64,000 nt of DNA from Candidatus Gastranaerophilales bacterium (GTDB taxonomy: Bacteria > Cyanobacteriota > Vampirovibrionia > Gastranaerophilales > Gastranaerophilaceae), in contig CAKMWI010000005.1 of assembly GCA_928722015.1 (NCBI GenBank), forward strand, positions 1 to 64,000, given 5' to 3'. A model generated the notes under the pieces. It had not been told where the DNA came from and ran no database searches. It saw only the letters and a program-made list of their open reading frames with translations. Positions 56,401 to 64,000 of this stretch are shown here, in pieces (position 1 is the first letter of the stretch; each line of letters begins with the position of its first letter). Position numbers and translations under genes: made by a program.

Positions 56401-57277
56401 AACCTGAACGAACTTTAAGTTCATGTAAGTCTAAACTTGAAATTTTCTTAATATCATCACGATCCATTGTCGTTCCATTAGCAACAAGAACATTACCCTC
56501 AGCATCAACGATATCTTGAGCAACAGTTCTTCCTAAAAGTCTATCAATCAATGGAACGATAACAGCATCACCATCAGTAATGGATTTCATATTAATATAC
56601 TTTTCAGTATGGCAATCATCAGCTCTTATTATAACATCTTGAGCAACGTCAACCAAACGTCTTGTTAAGTAACCTGAGTCAGCAGTTTTCAAAGCTGTAT
56701 CTACAAGACCTTTACGAGCACCGTATGATGAAATAATATACTCTGTTACAGATAAACCTTCTTTAAAGTTTGACTTAATAGGTAAGTCAATGATTTGACC
56801 CTGCGCATCAGCCATCAAACCTCTCATACCAACTAACTGGGAAACCTGAGATAGGTTACCACGAGCTCCGGAGAATGCCATCATATAAACCGGATTCAAT
56901 TTATCAAAGTTTTCTACAACCTGTTCTGTCAATTTTGCTGTTGTTTCAGACCAGGTATCAATAACCTTGGTGTATCTTTCAACTTCTGTAATTTCACCTT
57001 TAAGGTATCTTTTTGTTGATTTTTCAATATCTTCCTCAGCTGATTTTAACAAATCTTTTTTTACTGATGGAACTGATAAGTCAGCAATTGAAATAGTTGT
57101 ACCGGAAACTGTAGCATACTTGTAACCTAAACGTTTCAATGAATCTGCCAAACAAGCAGCCTTAGCTCCGCCATATTCCAAATACATCTGACCTAACAAT
57201 TTTTTCAATGAACCTTTGTCCATTTGTTTGTTAATGAAATCAGGTGATTTCTTTGCATGTGTATATGTTCTTTCCAT
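53423..57277 (-). CDS. rpoC2: RNA polymerase beta' C-terminal subunit (split form) with giant trigger-loop insertion
   Basis: The 1284-residue subunit carries the C-terminal half of beta'. Landmarks are the zinc site Cys 222, 295, 302 and 305, the bridge-helix region ([20 protein letters not shown], 129-148) and the trigger-loop N-helix [10 protein letters not shown] (337-346). The other side of the loop resumes only at [19 protein letters not shown] (1004-1022), so about 650 residues are inserted. The insertion looks like a chain of small beta-barrel units rich in Val, Gly and Asp. This matches cyanobacterial RpoC2 with its large SI3. GAGG precedes the ATG. Confidence 0.95.
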   Translation of the reverse strand: MERTYTHAKKSPDFINKQMDKGSLKKLLGQMYLEYGGAKAACLADSLKRLGYKYATVSGTTISIADLSVPSVKKDLLKSAEEDIEKSTKRYLKGEITEVERYTKVIDTWSETTAKLTEQVVENFDKLNPVYMMAFSGARGNLSQVSQLVGMRGLMADAQGQIIDLPIKSNFKEGLSVTEYIISSYGARKGLVDTALKTADSGYLTRRLVDVAQDVIIRADDCHTEKYINMKSITDGDAVIVPLIDRLLGRTVAQDIVDAEGNVLVANGTTMDRDDIKKISSLDLHELKVRSGLTCGLEYGVCQKCYGWAMTTQKLVDIGEAIGIIAAQSIGEPGTQLTMRTFHTGGAVGVKEAKKEILAREAGTVVSKIKARELRTRHGDIVQVSMYEADIEVKGEKRTTKYHIPAGATLFITDGMEVAKGYKMAEHAPSSQGDSSRLTEKATKDITTDISGEVVFEDFKADEKRDRQGNVLRTTNKQGVVWVLGGDVYTLPGGSKVLVKDQQKISAGEKLAETLTICEHGGEVRVGDDLVVEEAKFDGKKIKKIIQGKELTIVIASLQPENASFEQTKKEQIWTVDSTGEKYIVKAPVDTTVENGMIIAELIDDDCSVTSSGEIRYVDVEVDENQIITKPGKVVFIPEEIHQINKDSTLKMVENGTTVTAGTEVVKDVYCHIDGVVEFKEYNDVIHEITIRPGEIHTLSNISELKVDEGEVVKKGTLIADGIKAKETSIVTIMDSSVDELPIDDLDEEIDSTLSLDEDSIANQPVQILIRPVQVLEVNQKDVSIAFNTTDELIDIIPVTQLQYKDGARVRNVDGATITRTSLVLQMQGYLSHLKGMVELDSKGNLRIVVLENLIVRREMEGSANSALQTELLVKDGETIEPRTPVAKTQVLAMHDAVASIKSDDEEVRRLLLISDSSETTVSIKGKAVVKKGEFIKADKVLAESGEISPVSGLVTAVNKGEISIRNGRPYLISPGTMLQIDSGSLVLRGDLIATLVFEREKTGDIVQGLPKVEELLEGRKPKDCAILAEYDGTAKIEIDDDGFPRLFLIDENGSSTEIKYAIDSNVIVSNGQKITKGQALTSGPMNPHDVMRLCGPEAAQQYLVDEVQRVYRSQGVEIADKHIEIIVRQMTKKVKIIDAGDTNLLPGELIEMQTFEKENKLAEEAGKAPATCEYMLLGITKASLNTESFISAASFQETTRILTEAAVDGKKDLLRGLKENVIIGRLIPAGTGFHHLINANEERDREERKRAVAQRNQARKPSAILEEIEGMFGAPDFNVDDEQ

Positions 57278-57322
57278 TCTAATTTTTCCTCAATTAGTTA
57301 TTTTTACATTATTCTTCAACAC

Positions 57323-59032
57323 TTATACAAGTGCTTTTCTAACTTCTTCGTTAAAGATAATTCTACCCACAGTAGTCTCTATTCTTTCACCTTTTTCATC
57401 TCTAACAACAATTTTGTCATGAAGTTTAATAACTCCAACTTCCAATGCTGAAATTGCGTCCTGGAAGTTATAGAAGTAACCTTTAACTTCCTGATTAGGA
57501 TCTTTAAGGGTTGTTAAATAATACATACCCAATACCATATCCTGAGAAGGTGTAACAATAGGTTTACCATTTGCAGGTGCCAACAAGTTATTAGTTGCCA
57601 ACATCAACATTCTGGCTTCAGCTTGAGCCTCGATTGATAAAGGAACGTGGACAGCCATTTGGTCCCCGTCGAAGTCAGCATTAAATGCTGTACAAGCTAA
57701 CGGATGTAATTGGATAGCACGACCTTCAACAAGTTTAGGTTCAAATGCCTGAATACCTAATCTGTGAAGGGTAGGAGCACGGTTTAACATAACAGGATGT
57801 CCGTCAATAACCTCTTCTAAGATATCCCAAACTACAGGCTCTGAACGTTCAATCTTTTTCTTAGCTGATTTGATGTTCTGAACATATCCTCTTTCGATAA
57901 GTTTATTCACAACAAACGGTTTGAACAACTCAATTGCCATTTCTTTAGGCAACCCGCACTGATTCAATTGAAGAGACGGACCTACTACAATAACTGAACG
58001 GCCTGAGTAGTCTACACGTTTACCAAGCAAGTTTTGTCTGAAACGACCTTGTTTACCTTCAATGATATTAGATAAAGATTTCAAAGCTCTGTTATTAGGT
58101 CCAACAACAGTTCTACCGCGTCTTCCGTTATCAATCAAGGCATCTACTGCTTCCTGAAGCATTCTTTTTTCGTTTCTTACAATAATTTCAGGAGCACCCA
58201 TTTCTAAAAGTCTTTGTAAACGGTTGTTTCTGTTTATTACACGTCTATATAAATCGTTTAAATCAGAAGTAGCAAATCTACCACCATCTAATTGAACCAT
58301 TGGTCTCAAATCAGGCGGAGTAACAGGTAAAACATCCATAATCATCCAGGTAGGATTTGTTTCTGATGAAATTAAAGAATCTAATAATCTCAATCTTTTA
58401 ATCAATTTAGATTTTTTCTGAACAGAAGTTACATTACCTGCTAATTCTGTTCTAATTTCTTCAGCCAATGCTTTAATATCAATTTCTGATAACAATTCTT
58501 TAATAGCCTCTGCACCGATACCAACTTTTAAAGTTGAATCTTCATTTTCAGCCATAAAGTCTTCGTATTCTTCTTCTGTTAATAATTGAAGTTTTTTGAA
58601 ATCACTATCTCCGCCATCAATTACAACATAGCTGTTGAAATAAATAACTTGTTCTAGATCTTTCAAAGTCATATCTAAAAGTAAGCCCAAATATGAAGGT
58701 ATACCTTTTAAGAACCAGATATGTGAAACAGGAGCAGCTAATTTAATATGTCCCATTCTGTGGCGTCTTACTTTTGAATCTGTAACTTCAACACCACAAC
58801 GTTCACATATAATACCTTTATGTCTTACTCTTTTATACTTACCGCAATAGCATTCCCAGTCTTTAGTCGGTCCAAAAATTCTTTCACAGAACAAGCCGTC
58901 TCTTTCAGGTTTTAATGTACGGTAGTTAATTGTTTCCGGTTTAGTAACTTCGCCGTGAGACCATTGAAGTATTCTTTCCGGAGACGCTATACTTATTCGT
59001 ATATAATCAAAATAATCAATGCTTGTTGACAT
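57323..59032 (-). CDS. rpoC1: RNA polymerase gamma subunit (N-terminal half of beta')
   Basis: The 569-residue subunit has the first zinc site (Cys 61, 63, 76, 79), the clamp, the [14 protein letters not shown] block (341-354) and the catalytic NADFDGDQM (451-459) that holds the active-site Mg2+. It ends at [17 protein letters not shown], the point where cyanobacterial RpoC1 ends and beta' of other bacteria continues. A 45-base gap with a ribosome site separates it from rpoC2, so the split is real and not a frameshift. Confidence 0.96.
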   Translation of the reverse strand: MSTSIDYFDYIRISIASPERILQWSHGEVTKPETINYRTLKPERDGLFCERIFGPTKDWECYCGKYKRVRHKGIICERCGVEVTDSKVRRHRMGHIKLAAPVSHIWFLKGIPSYLGLLLDMTLKDLEQVIYFNSYVVIDGGDSDFKKLQLLTEEEYEDFMAENEDSTLKVGIGAEAIKELLSEIDIKALAEEIRTELAGNVTSVQKKSKLIKRLRLLDSLISSETNPTWMIMDVLPVTPPDLRPMVQLDGGRFATSDLNDLYRRVINRNNRLQRLLEMGAPEIIVRNEKRMLQEAVDALIDNGRRGRTVVGPNNRALKSLSNIIEGKQGRFRQNLLGKRVDYSGRSVIVVGPSLQLNQCGLPKEMAIELFKPFVVNKLIERGYVQNIKSAKKKIERSEPVVWDILEEVIDGHPVMLNRAPTLHRLGIQAFEPKLVEGRAIQLHPLACTAFNADFDGDQMAVHVPLSIEAQAEARMLMLATNNLLAPANGKPIVTPSQDMVLGMYYLTTLKDPNQEVKGYFYNFQDAISALEVGVIKLHDKIVVRDEKGERIETTVGRIIFNEEVRKALV

Positions 59033-59140
59033 TTATAATGTTCTCCTTTTTATATTGAGTTTGGCTTTCAGGTTCGGTACAAATTTATAAAATATAAATT
59101 TTTGTCCTTTTGCCTTATTTCCGTATTCACTTAATTTTGT

Positions 59141-59162
59141 ATCGGGGTGATACCACCCCGAT
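59141..59162 (-). promoter_or_regulatory. Hairpin between rpoB and rpoC1
   Basis: A nine-base perfect stem (ATCGGGGTG / CACCCCGAT) with a four-base loop lies 10 bases after the rpoB stop, in a 140-base gap. No T run follows, so it is unlikely to be a full terminator. A processing, pausing or partial attenuation role is possible. Confidence 0.55.
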
Positions 59163-59172
59163 TTCAAAATTC

Positions 59173-62100
59173 TTATAAATCACCAAAAGTAGTTGGAGTT
59201 TCAAAGAAATTGATATTCAATAACTCAGAATCCACATCTGATAAAGTACGTTTTGGAGCGGCTTTTCTCAAGTCATCCATATCTGTCATCAAATCTACTT
59301 CCTGGCCATCTTTTTTCGCTACTGTTATATCTAAACCAATACTTTGCAATTCTCTTACAAGTACCTTAAATGATTCAGGAATACCAGGTCTTGGGATGTT
59401 ATCACCCTTTACGATTGCCTCATACGCTCTATTACGACCGTTGACATCATCTGATTTTATTGTCAACATTTCTTGCAGAGTATAAGCAGCACCATAAGCT
59501 TCCAGAGCCCAAACTTCCATTTCACCGAATCTCTGACCACCAAATTGAGCTTTTCCACCCAATGGTTGTTGAGTTACAAGTGAATAAGGACCTGTACTTC
59601 TTGCGTGAATCTTATCATCAACAAGGTGAACAAGTTTAAGGAAGTATGTCAAACCAACAGCTACAGGTCTATCAAACGGTTCACCTGTTCTGCCATCAAT
59701 AAGCATTACTTTACCGTCTTCGCCAACCCAATCGCATCCTGATTCTTTGATACCTCTTAAAAGTTCTGCTTTTGTTGCAATTTCAGATTGGTTTTCACCA
59801 TACATTTCGTCGAATGATGGAGCCTCATAGTAATCACCGGTCAAGTATGAAGCAAGGCCTAACAACAATTCATAAGTTTGACCAACGTTCATACGAGAAG
59901 GAACGCCCAGAGGGTTCAATACTATATCAACCGGAGTTCCATCAGGCAAGAAAGGCATATCTTCTTTAGGTAAAATTCTTGATACAATACCTTTGTTTCC
60001 ATGACGGCCTGAAAGTTTATCACCTACAGAAACCTTACGTTTTTGAGCAATATAAACTCTGATTACTGTATTAGCTCCTGGTGGCAATTCATCACCTTTT
60101 TCTCTATCAAATACCTTAACGTCAAGAACTCTTCCGCCTTCACCATGAGGTACTCTTAACGAATTATCCTTTACATCTCTGGCTTTTTCAGCAAAAATTG
60201 CTCTTAACAATTTTTCTTCCGGTGGGTGTTCAGATTCACCTTTTGGTGTAACTTTACCAACCAAAATATCATCAGCATAAACTCTAGCACCGATTCTTAC
60301 AATACCACGTTCATCAAGATGTCTTAAAGCATCCTCTGAAACATTCGGAATTTCTCTTGTAATTTCTTCAGGTCCAAGTTTTGTCTGACGAGCTTCAATT
60401 TCTAATTTTTCTATATGAAGTGAAGTAAACACATCATCATGAACACAACGTTCTGATAATAAGATAGCATCTTCGAAGTTATAACCTTCCCAAGGCATAT
60501 AAGCGACTAATATATTTTTACCCAAAGATAATTCACCGCCGCAAGTTGAAGCACCATCTGCTATTACATCACCTGCTTTAACCTTGTCTCCTTCGTGTAC
60601 TATCGGTCTTTGATTGATACAAGTATCTTGGTTTGATCTCACATATTTCATCAATGTATAAATATGAGCTTTACCTTGTACATCTCTGATTACTATTTCT
60701 TCACCAACAACTCTTTCAACTGTACCGTCAACATCAGCAACAATAACCATACCTGAGTCTTTTGCAACGCGAGATTCAAGACCTGTACCTACTCTTGGTC
60801 TTTGAGTAATTAAAAGAGGTACTGCCTGACGTTGCATGTTTGAACCCATCAATGCACGGTTAGCATCATCATGCTCAATAAACGGAATCATTGAAGTCGC
60901 AACTGAAATAATCTGAATAGGACAAACACCGACAAAGTCGATTTTTGAAGCCTCACACATAATAAATTCAGAACGATATCTTGCAGGAACAACTTTTTCT
61001 ACAAATCTTCTGTCTTTAGTTAATTTAACATCAGCAGGAGCACAACGATAATTTTCGTCAGCATCAGCTGTCATATATACAACTTCATCTGTTACAACAC
61101 CATCTTTAACAACAAAGAATGGTGATTCTACGAATCCATAGTCATTAACTTTTGCGTGTGTTGCCAAAGAACCTATCAAACCTGCGTTAGGACCTTCCGG
61201 AGTTTCAATAGGACAAATACGTCCGTAGTGAGAAGGGTGAATATCACGAACAGCAAATCCTGCTCTTTCTCTTTGCAAACCTCCAGGTCCCAATGCTGAA
61301 ATACGACGTTTATGAGTCAATTCAGCTAGCGGATTAGTTTGGTCCATAAATTGTGATAACTGTGATGAACCGAAGAATTCTTTTAATGATGCCACTAAAG
61401 GTTTAGTGTTTAACAAATTCAATGGTGTTAAAGTTTCAGAATCTTGAAGAGTCATTCTTTCTTTTACAATTCTTTCAATTCTTGACAAACCAACTCTGAA
61501 TTGGTTTTGCAAAAGTTCACCAACTGAACGGATTCTTCTGTTACCCAAATGGTCAATATCATCCAATTGACCTTCATCATAAGTTAAATTGATTAAATAC
61601 TCAATTGTAGAAACAATATCTTCTACTGTTAATGTTCTTTGATTTTTTGGAATATTTAAATTTAATTTTTTGTTCAATTTATATCGACCAACACGGCCAA
61701 TGTCATATTTCTTTTCATCAAAGAATCTTGATTCTAAGATCTGGCGTCCGCCCTGAGGAGATGCAGGATCTCCAGGTCTTAATTTTTTATATAATTCAAT
61801 TAATGCTTCATCTGTAGTTTCTGTCGGATCTTTTTCTAAAGTTTTCTTTAAAAATTCAAAATGAGTGAATTTAGATTCCATTTCAGAAACTGTAATACCC
61901 ATGGCTTTCAACAATGTTGTAGCCAGGATTTTTCTATTCTTATCGATTTTAACGTGAATAACATCGTTAGAATCGGTTTCAATTTTTAACCATGCACCTC
62001 TGTTAGGAATCATTGTTGCATTATACAAACGTTTTCCTGTTGGTGATGGATCACACTTGAAGTAAACACCAGGAGAACGAACAATTTGAGATACAATAAC

Positions 62101-62490
62101 TCGTTCAGCACCGTTTACAATGAATGTACCTTTATCTGTCATTGTAGGAATATCACCGATGTAAACTTCTTGTTCTTTAATTTCACCGCTATCACGGTTA
62201 ACAAGTCTTATCATAACGCGTAATTGTTTTGCATAAGTAGCGTCATGTATTCTAGCTTCTTCTACTGTATACTTTGCATTATCGAAAGTATAATTTGGCA
62301 AGAAGTGTAATTCCAATCTTCCTGTATAATCTTTAATCGGAGAGAATGAAAGCAATTCTTCTTTCAAACCTTCTTTTAAAAACCATTCAAAAGATTTTTT
62401 TTGCACTTCAATAAGGTCCGGTAAATCATCCAATCGAGTATGTGGGATACCCATTGGCGTTACTCTTTTTGCATATTTTGTCTCAGACAT
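59173..62490 (-). CDS. rpoB: RNA polymerase beta subunit
   Basis: The 1105-residue catalytic subunit shows the rifampicin-binding region [20 protein letters not shown] with [13 protein letters not shown], and [21 protein letters not shown] near the C-terminus. The overall length is close to cyanobacterial RpoB and shorter than the enterobacterial form. I chose ATG 62490, with GAGGTG before it, over the upstream TTG. It heads the rpoB-rpoC1-rpoC2 operon. The rplJ-rplL genes that often precede rpoB are not adjacent. Confidence 0.96.
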   Translation of the reverse strand: MSETKYAKRVTPMGIPHTRLDDLPDLIEVQKKSFEWFLKEGLKEELLSFSPIKDYTGRLELHFLPNYTFDNAKYTVEEARIHDATYAKQLRVMIRLVNRDSGEIKEQEVYIGDIPTMTDKGTFIVNGAERVIVSQIVRSPGVYFKCDPSPTGKRLYNATMIPNRGAWLKIETDSNDVIHVKIDKNRKILATTLLKAMGITVSEMESKFTHFEFLKKTLEKDPTETTDEALIELYKKLRPGDPASPQGGRQILESRFFDEKKYDIGRVGRYKLNKKLNLNIPKNQRTLTVEDIVSTIEYLINLTYDEGQLDDIDHLGNRRIRSVGELLQNQFRVGLSRIERIVKERMTLQDSETLTPLNLLNTKPLVASLKEFFGSSQLSQFMDQTNPLAELTHKRRISALGPGGLQRERAGFAVRDIHPSHYGRICPIETPEGPNAGLIGSLATHAKVNDYGFVESPFFVVKDGVVTDEVVYMTADADENYRCAPADVKLTKDRRFVEKVVPARYRSEFIMCEASKIDFVGVCPIQIISVATSMIPFIEHDDANRALMGSNMQRQAVPLLITQRPRVGTGLESRVAKDSGMVIVADVDGTVERVVGEEIVIRDVQGKAHIYTLMKYVRSNQDTCINQRPIVHEGDKVKAGDVIADGASTCGGELSLGKNILVAYMPWEGYNFEDAILLSERCVHDDVFTSLHIEKLEIEARQTKLGPEEITREIPNVSEDALRHLDERGIVRIGARVYADDILVGKVTPKGESEHPPEEKLLRAIFAEKARDVKDNSLRVPHGEGGRVLDVKVFDREKGDELPPGANTVIRVYIAQKRKVSVGDKLSGRHGNKGIVSRILPKEDMPFLPDGTPVDIVLNPLGVPSRMNVGQTYELLLGLASYLTGDYYEAPSFDEMYGENQSEIATKAELLRGIKESGCDWVGEDGKVMLIDGRTGEPFDRPVAVGLTYFLKLVHLVDDKIHARSTGPYSLVTQQPLGGKAQFGGQRFGEMEVWALEAYGAAYTLQEMLTIKSDDVNGRNRAYEAIVKGDNIPRPGIPESFKVLVRELQSIGLDITVAKKDGQEVDLMTDMDDLRKAAPKRTLSDVDSELLNINFFETPTTFGDL

Positions 62491-62776
62491 CAATTCACCT
62501 CATTTAATAATGGTGTACGTACTATAAAACTTTTTATCTTCTAACTTAAGGCTGTAAACCCTCTACCTAAAATATAAAATTTTGCAGCCATCCTAAACTA
62601 GTTTCGGTTCTATTAAAAAATTAAGAAATCAATTTAGAAAACATGCCAAAATTTTCATTGATTTTGATAGATAAATGCAATTTTTAATGTTCTGTGAAAG
62701 TTGGCAAAATCCGTTCATAATCAAATTTTCAGACTTTAGGCACACTTCGCCCAACTTTACTTTTGCATGTTACTCC

Positions 62777-62804
62777 ATCATATTACATCAATATTAACAG
62801 TCAA
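62777..62804 (-). promoter_or_regulatory. Probable rpoB operon promoter
   Basis: TTGACT (62799-62804) and TATGAT (62777-62782) are 16 bases apart. They would give a 5' leader of roughly 280 bases before rpoB. Confidence 0.5.
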
Positions 62805-62951
62805 GTTAATAAGGCATGATTTTTGGAATAATTTTTCATTTTTCTTAATAAAAATTTACAAATATAAATATACAAAGCTGAATACTTTGCTATTAAAGGG
62901 TTTCACCGTCAAGCCATCCTAAAGAACTATTCTGAACATTGTATAAATAAA

Positions 62952-62977
62952 GGCTTTTGGCGATATCGCCAAAAGCC
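62952..62977 (-). terminator. Perfect palindrome, probable minus-strand terminator
   Basis: A 26-base perfect palindrome (arms GGCTTTTGGCGAT and complement) is followed on the minus strand by TTTATTTAT. It lies 55 bases beyond the stop of the relic frame at 63032. Confidence 0.65.
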
Positions 62978-63031
62978 CAGTATAGTCAAATATACAAACA
63001 ATTTTATATATTTAAAGTAAAAACTATTTTA

Positions 63032-63190
63032 TTAAATTTTTAGCCTGTCTTTGAACAACTTTTCGTGAGGTATCAATATATTTTTAGATACTACTTCTGA
63101 AGAAATTTTTTTCACATAACCAACAATTAAATCTTGAATATGCCAATAATTATGCAAATTACAAAATAAAAATTGACCAAAAGTTTACAT
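63032..63190 (-). pseudogene. Short gene relic with a stop at codon 2
   Basis: ATG 63190 is followed directly by an in-frame TAA and then by 50 open codons of protein-like sequence (including FLFCNLHNYWHIQDLIVGYV and a basic C-terminus). One base change would restore an AAA lysine codon. A terminator follows. It is either a decayed small gene or a chance frame; no family is recognised. Confidence 0.25.
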
Positions 63191-63228
63191 TTATATTTTT
63201 GTTACAAACTCACCACCACAAAAAACAT

Positions 63229-63237
63229 TGATATAAT
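63229..63237 (+). promoter_or_regulatory. Predicted leaderless promoter of pgeF
   Basis: TGATATAAT is a consensus extended -10 (hexamer 63232-63237) ending six bases before ATG 63244. There is no good -35 and no Shine-Dalgarno site. Confidence 0.6.
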
Positions 63238-63243
63238 ATTATT

Positions 63244-64000
63244 ATGTTTTATTTTGAAAAAATTGATGAAAAAAAAATTTTAAAATCTGATTTGATAAAA
63301 AATGCTCAGGCATTTTTTACCACAAGAGATATTTGTATTTGCGATAAAAGTTTGGAAAACACACCACTAGAAAGCACAAATACAAAAATTATAAATCAAA
63401 TTCAAAATGATAAAGTTCTAATTGCAAATTATTTAAAAATTGCATCTAAAAATCTAATTTCCCCGACTCAAACTCATAGTGCAAATATAGAAATAGCAAA
63501 GGTTACACAGCATAACTATCCTGATTGTGATGCATTAATTTTAACAGATAAGAACTTAGGAATTTTCTTAAATTTTGCAGACTGCACACCCGTAATTTTA
63601 TATGATGAAAAACAAAATATAGGAGCAATCGCTCATGCCGGCTGGCGCGGAACCGCCCAAAAAATTGCTCCAAAAACAGTTGAAAAAATGGTTAATGATT
63701 TTAATTCAAAACCACAGGACATAACTGCACTAATCGGGCCTGCAATAGGATTTTGCTGTTATAACGTAGGCGAAGAAGTTTTACAAAAATTATCCTCATC
63801 AGTTAAAAATTTTAACGGACTTTTTGAAATTAGACAGGGAAATATATTTGTTGATTTGAAAAATATAAATAAACAACAACTCAAAGAAATCGGAGTAACT
63901 AAAATAGATGTTTGCTCATATTGTACAGTACATGACAATAATAAATTCTTCTCCTACAGAAACGAAAATGCCACAACAAAACGCCACAGTGCCATATTAA
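63244..64000 (+). CDS. pgeF: PgeF/YfiH-family protein, last residues cut by window edge
   Basis: The 252 visible codons cover nearly the whole protein. The metal-site motifs of the family are present: TQTHSANIE with His, FADCTPVILYD, AHAGWRGT, GPAIGFCCYNVG and DVCSYCTVHD, ending FFSYRNENATTKRHSAIL. PgeF removes wrongly placed L-Ser from peptidoglycan precursors in E. coli; related proteins are called polyphenol oxidases or purine nucleoside phosphorylases (LACC1-like). Only a few C-terminal residues should be missing. Confidence 0.9.
   Translation, partial: MFYFEKIDEKKILKSDLIKNAQAFFTTRDICICDKSLENTPLESTNTKIINQIQNDKVLIANYLKIASKNLISPTQTHSANIEIAKVTQHNYPDCDALILTDKNLGIFLNFADCTPVILYDEKQNIGAIAHAGWRGTAQKIAPKTVEKMVNDFNSKPQDITALIGPAIGFCCYNVGEEVLQKLSSSVKNFNGLFEIRQGNIFVDLKNINKQQLKEIGVTKIDVCSYCTVHDNNKFFSYRNENATTKRHSAIL

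Larger units (their letters stand above)
62491..63243. other. Long region upstream of rpoB
   Basis: About 750 bases contain the probable rpoB promoter (62777-62804), a leader of about 280 bases, a minus-strand terminator palindrome (62952-62977), a short relic frame (63032-63190) and the pgeF promoter at the right edge. In the leader, GGCTG and CAGCC near 62545-62595 could pair. No other gene is supported. Confidence 0.5.

Noticed and set aside
57278..57322. rpoC1/rpoC2 as a frameshift or assembly artefact
   Set aside because: The gap contains a ribosome site, rpoC2 has a proper ATG, and the break matches the known cyanobacterial position.
62596..62720. Short minus-strand open frames in the rpoB leader as genes
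   Set aside because: They are under 30 codons, have poor or misplaced ribosome sites and no recognisable sequence.

Overview
The window is AT-rich and looks like a chromosomal segment of a non-photosynthetic, fermentative relative of Cyanobacteria, most likely Gastranaerophilales/Melainabacteria (inference; no database was searched). Three things point there. RNA polymerase beta' is split into rpoC1 and rpoC2 at the cyanobacterial position, and rpoC2 carries a very large insertion of about 650 residues in its trigger loop. The window has [FeFe]-hydrogenase genes and PEP carboxykinase but no photosynthesis genes. Several otherwise unrecognised proteins carry a short N-terminal Phe-x-Gly motif. 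An LptF/G-type permease and a prepilin indicate a diderm cell.

Layout. 1-3.1 kb: end of a FixC-like flavoprotein and a frameshifted large membrane protein. 3.2-8.1 kb: a minus-strand hydrogen module with a catalytic [FeFe]-hydrogenase, a PAS-containing sensory hydrogenase, a SpoIIE-type phosphatase and two thioredoxin-like [2Fe-2S] proteins. 8.4-15.6 kb: gyrB, an orphan FliI-type ATPase, adk and metG. 15.7-21 kb: small secreted proteins, a drug/metabolite-type exporter, corA, a prepilin and the RNase P RNA. 21-29 kb: tmk, an OppD-type ATPase, mntP, a DUF4127-like protein, menG, a D-2-hydroxyacid dehydrogenase, Hsp20, an unassigned structured RNA with its own terminator, hairpin repeats, hpf and a HEAT-repeat protein. 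29.5-33 kb: orphan histidine kinase, XRE regulator, deoB and a 58-residue ferredoxin. 33.1-35.9 kb: the probable graspetide locus. 36-53 kb: pckA, gatA, envelope genes, mrnC, recA, rpmB, hom-thrC and secreted proteins. 53.4-62.5 kb: rpoB-rpoC1-rpoC2. 63.2-64 kb: pgeF, cut by the window end.

The most striking system is at 33.7-35.9 kb. A LysM-domain protein carries 14 copies of an eight-residue motif close to TTxxxxEE, the core motif known from plesiocin-type graspetides. It is divergent from a RimK/MvdD-like ATP-grasp ligase, the enzyme class that makes side-chain ester or amide links in graspetides. The precursor is unusually large, lacks a signal peptide, and has two copies of a helical module next to its core blocks.

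The second general signal is in gene starts. At least ten genes lack a Shine-Dalgarno sequence, and each has a -10-like hexamer ending exactly six bases before its start codon. This predicts leaderless mRNAs and helps fix several start codons. Other points of interest are two frameshifted genes, two short gene relics, tandem palindromes after gyrB, paired 28-base repeats before hpf, and a long rpoB leader.
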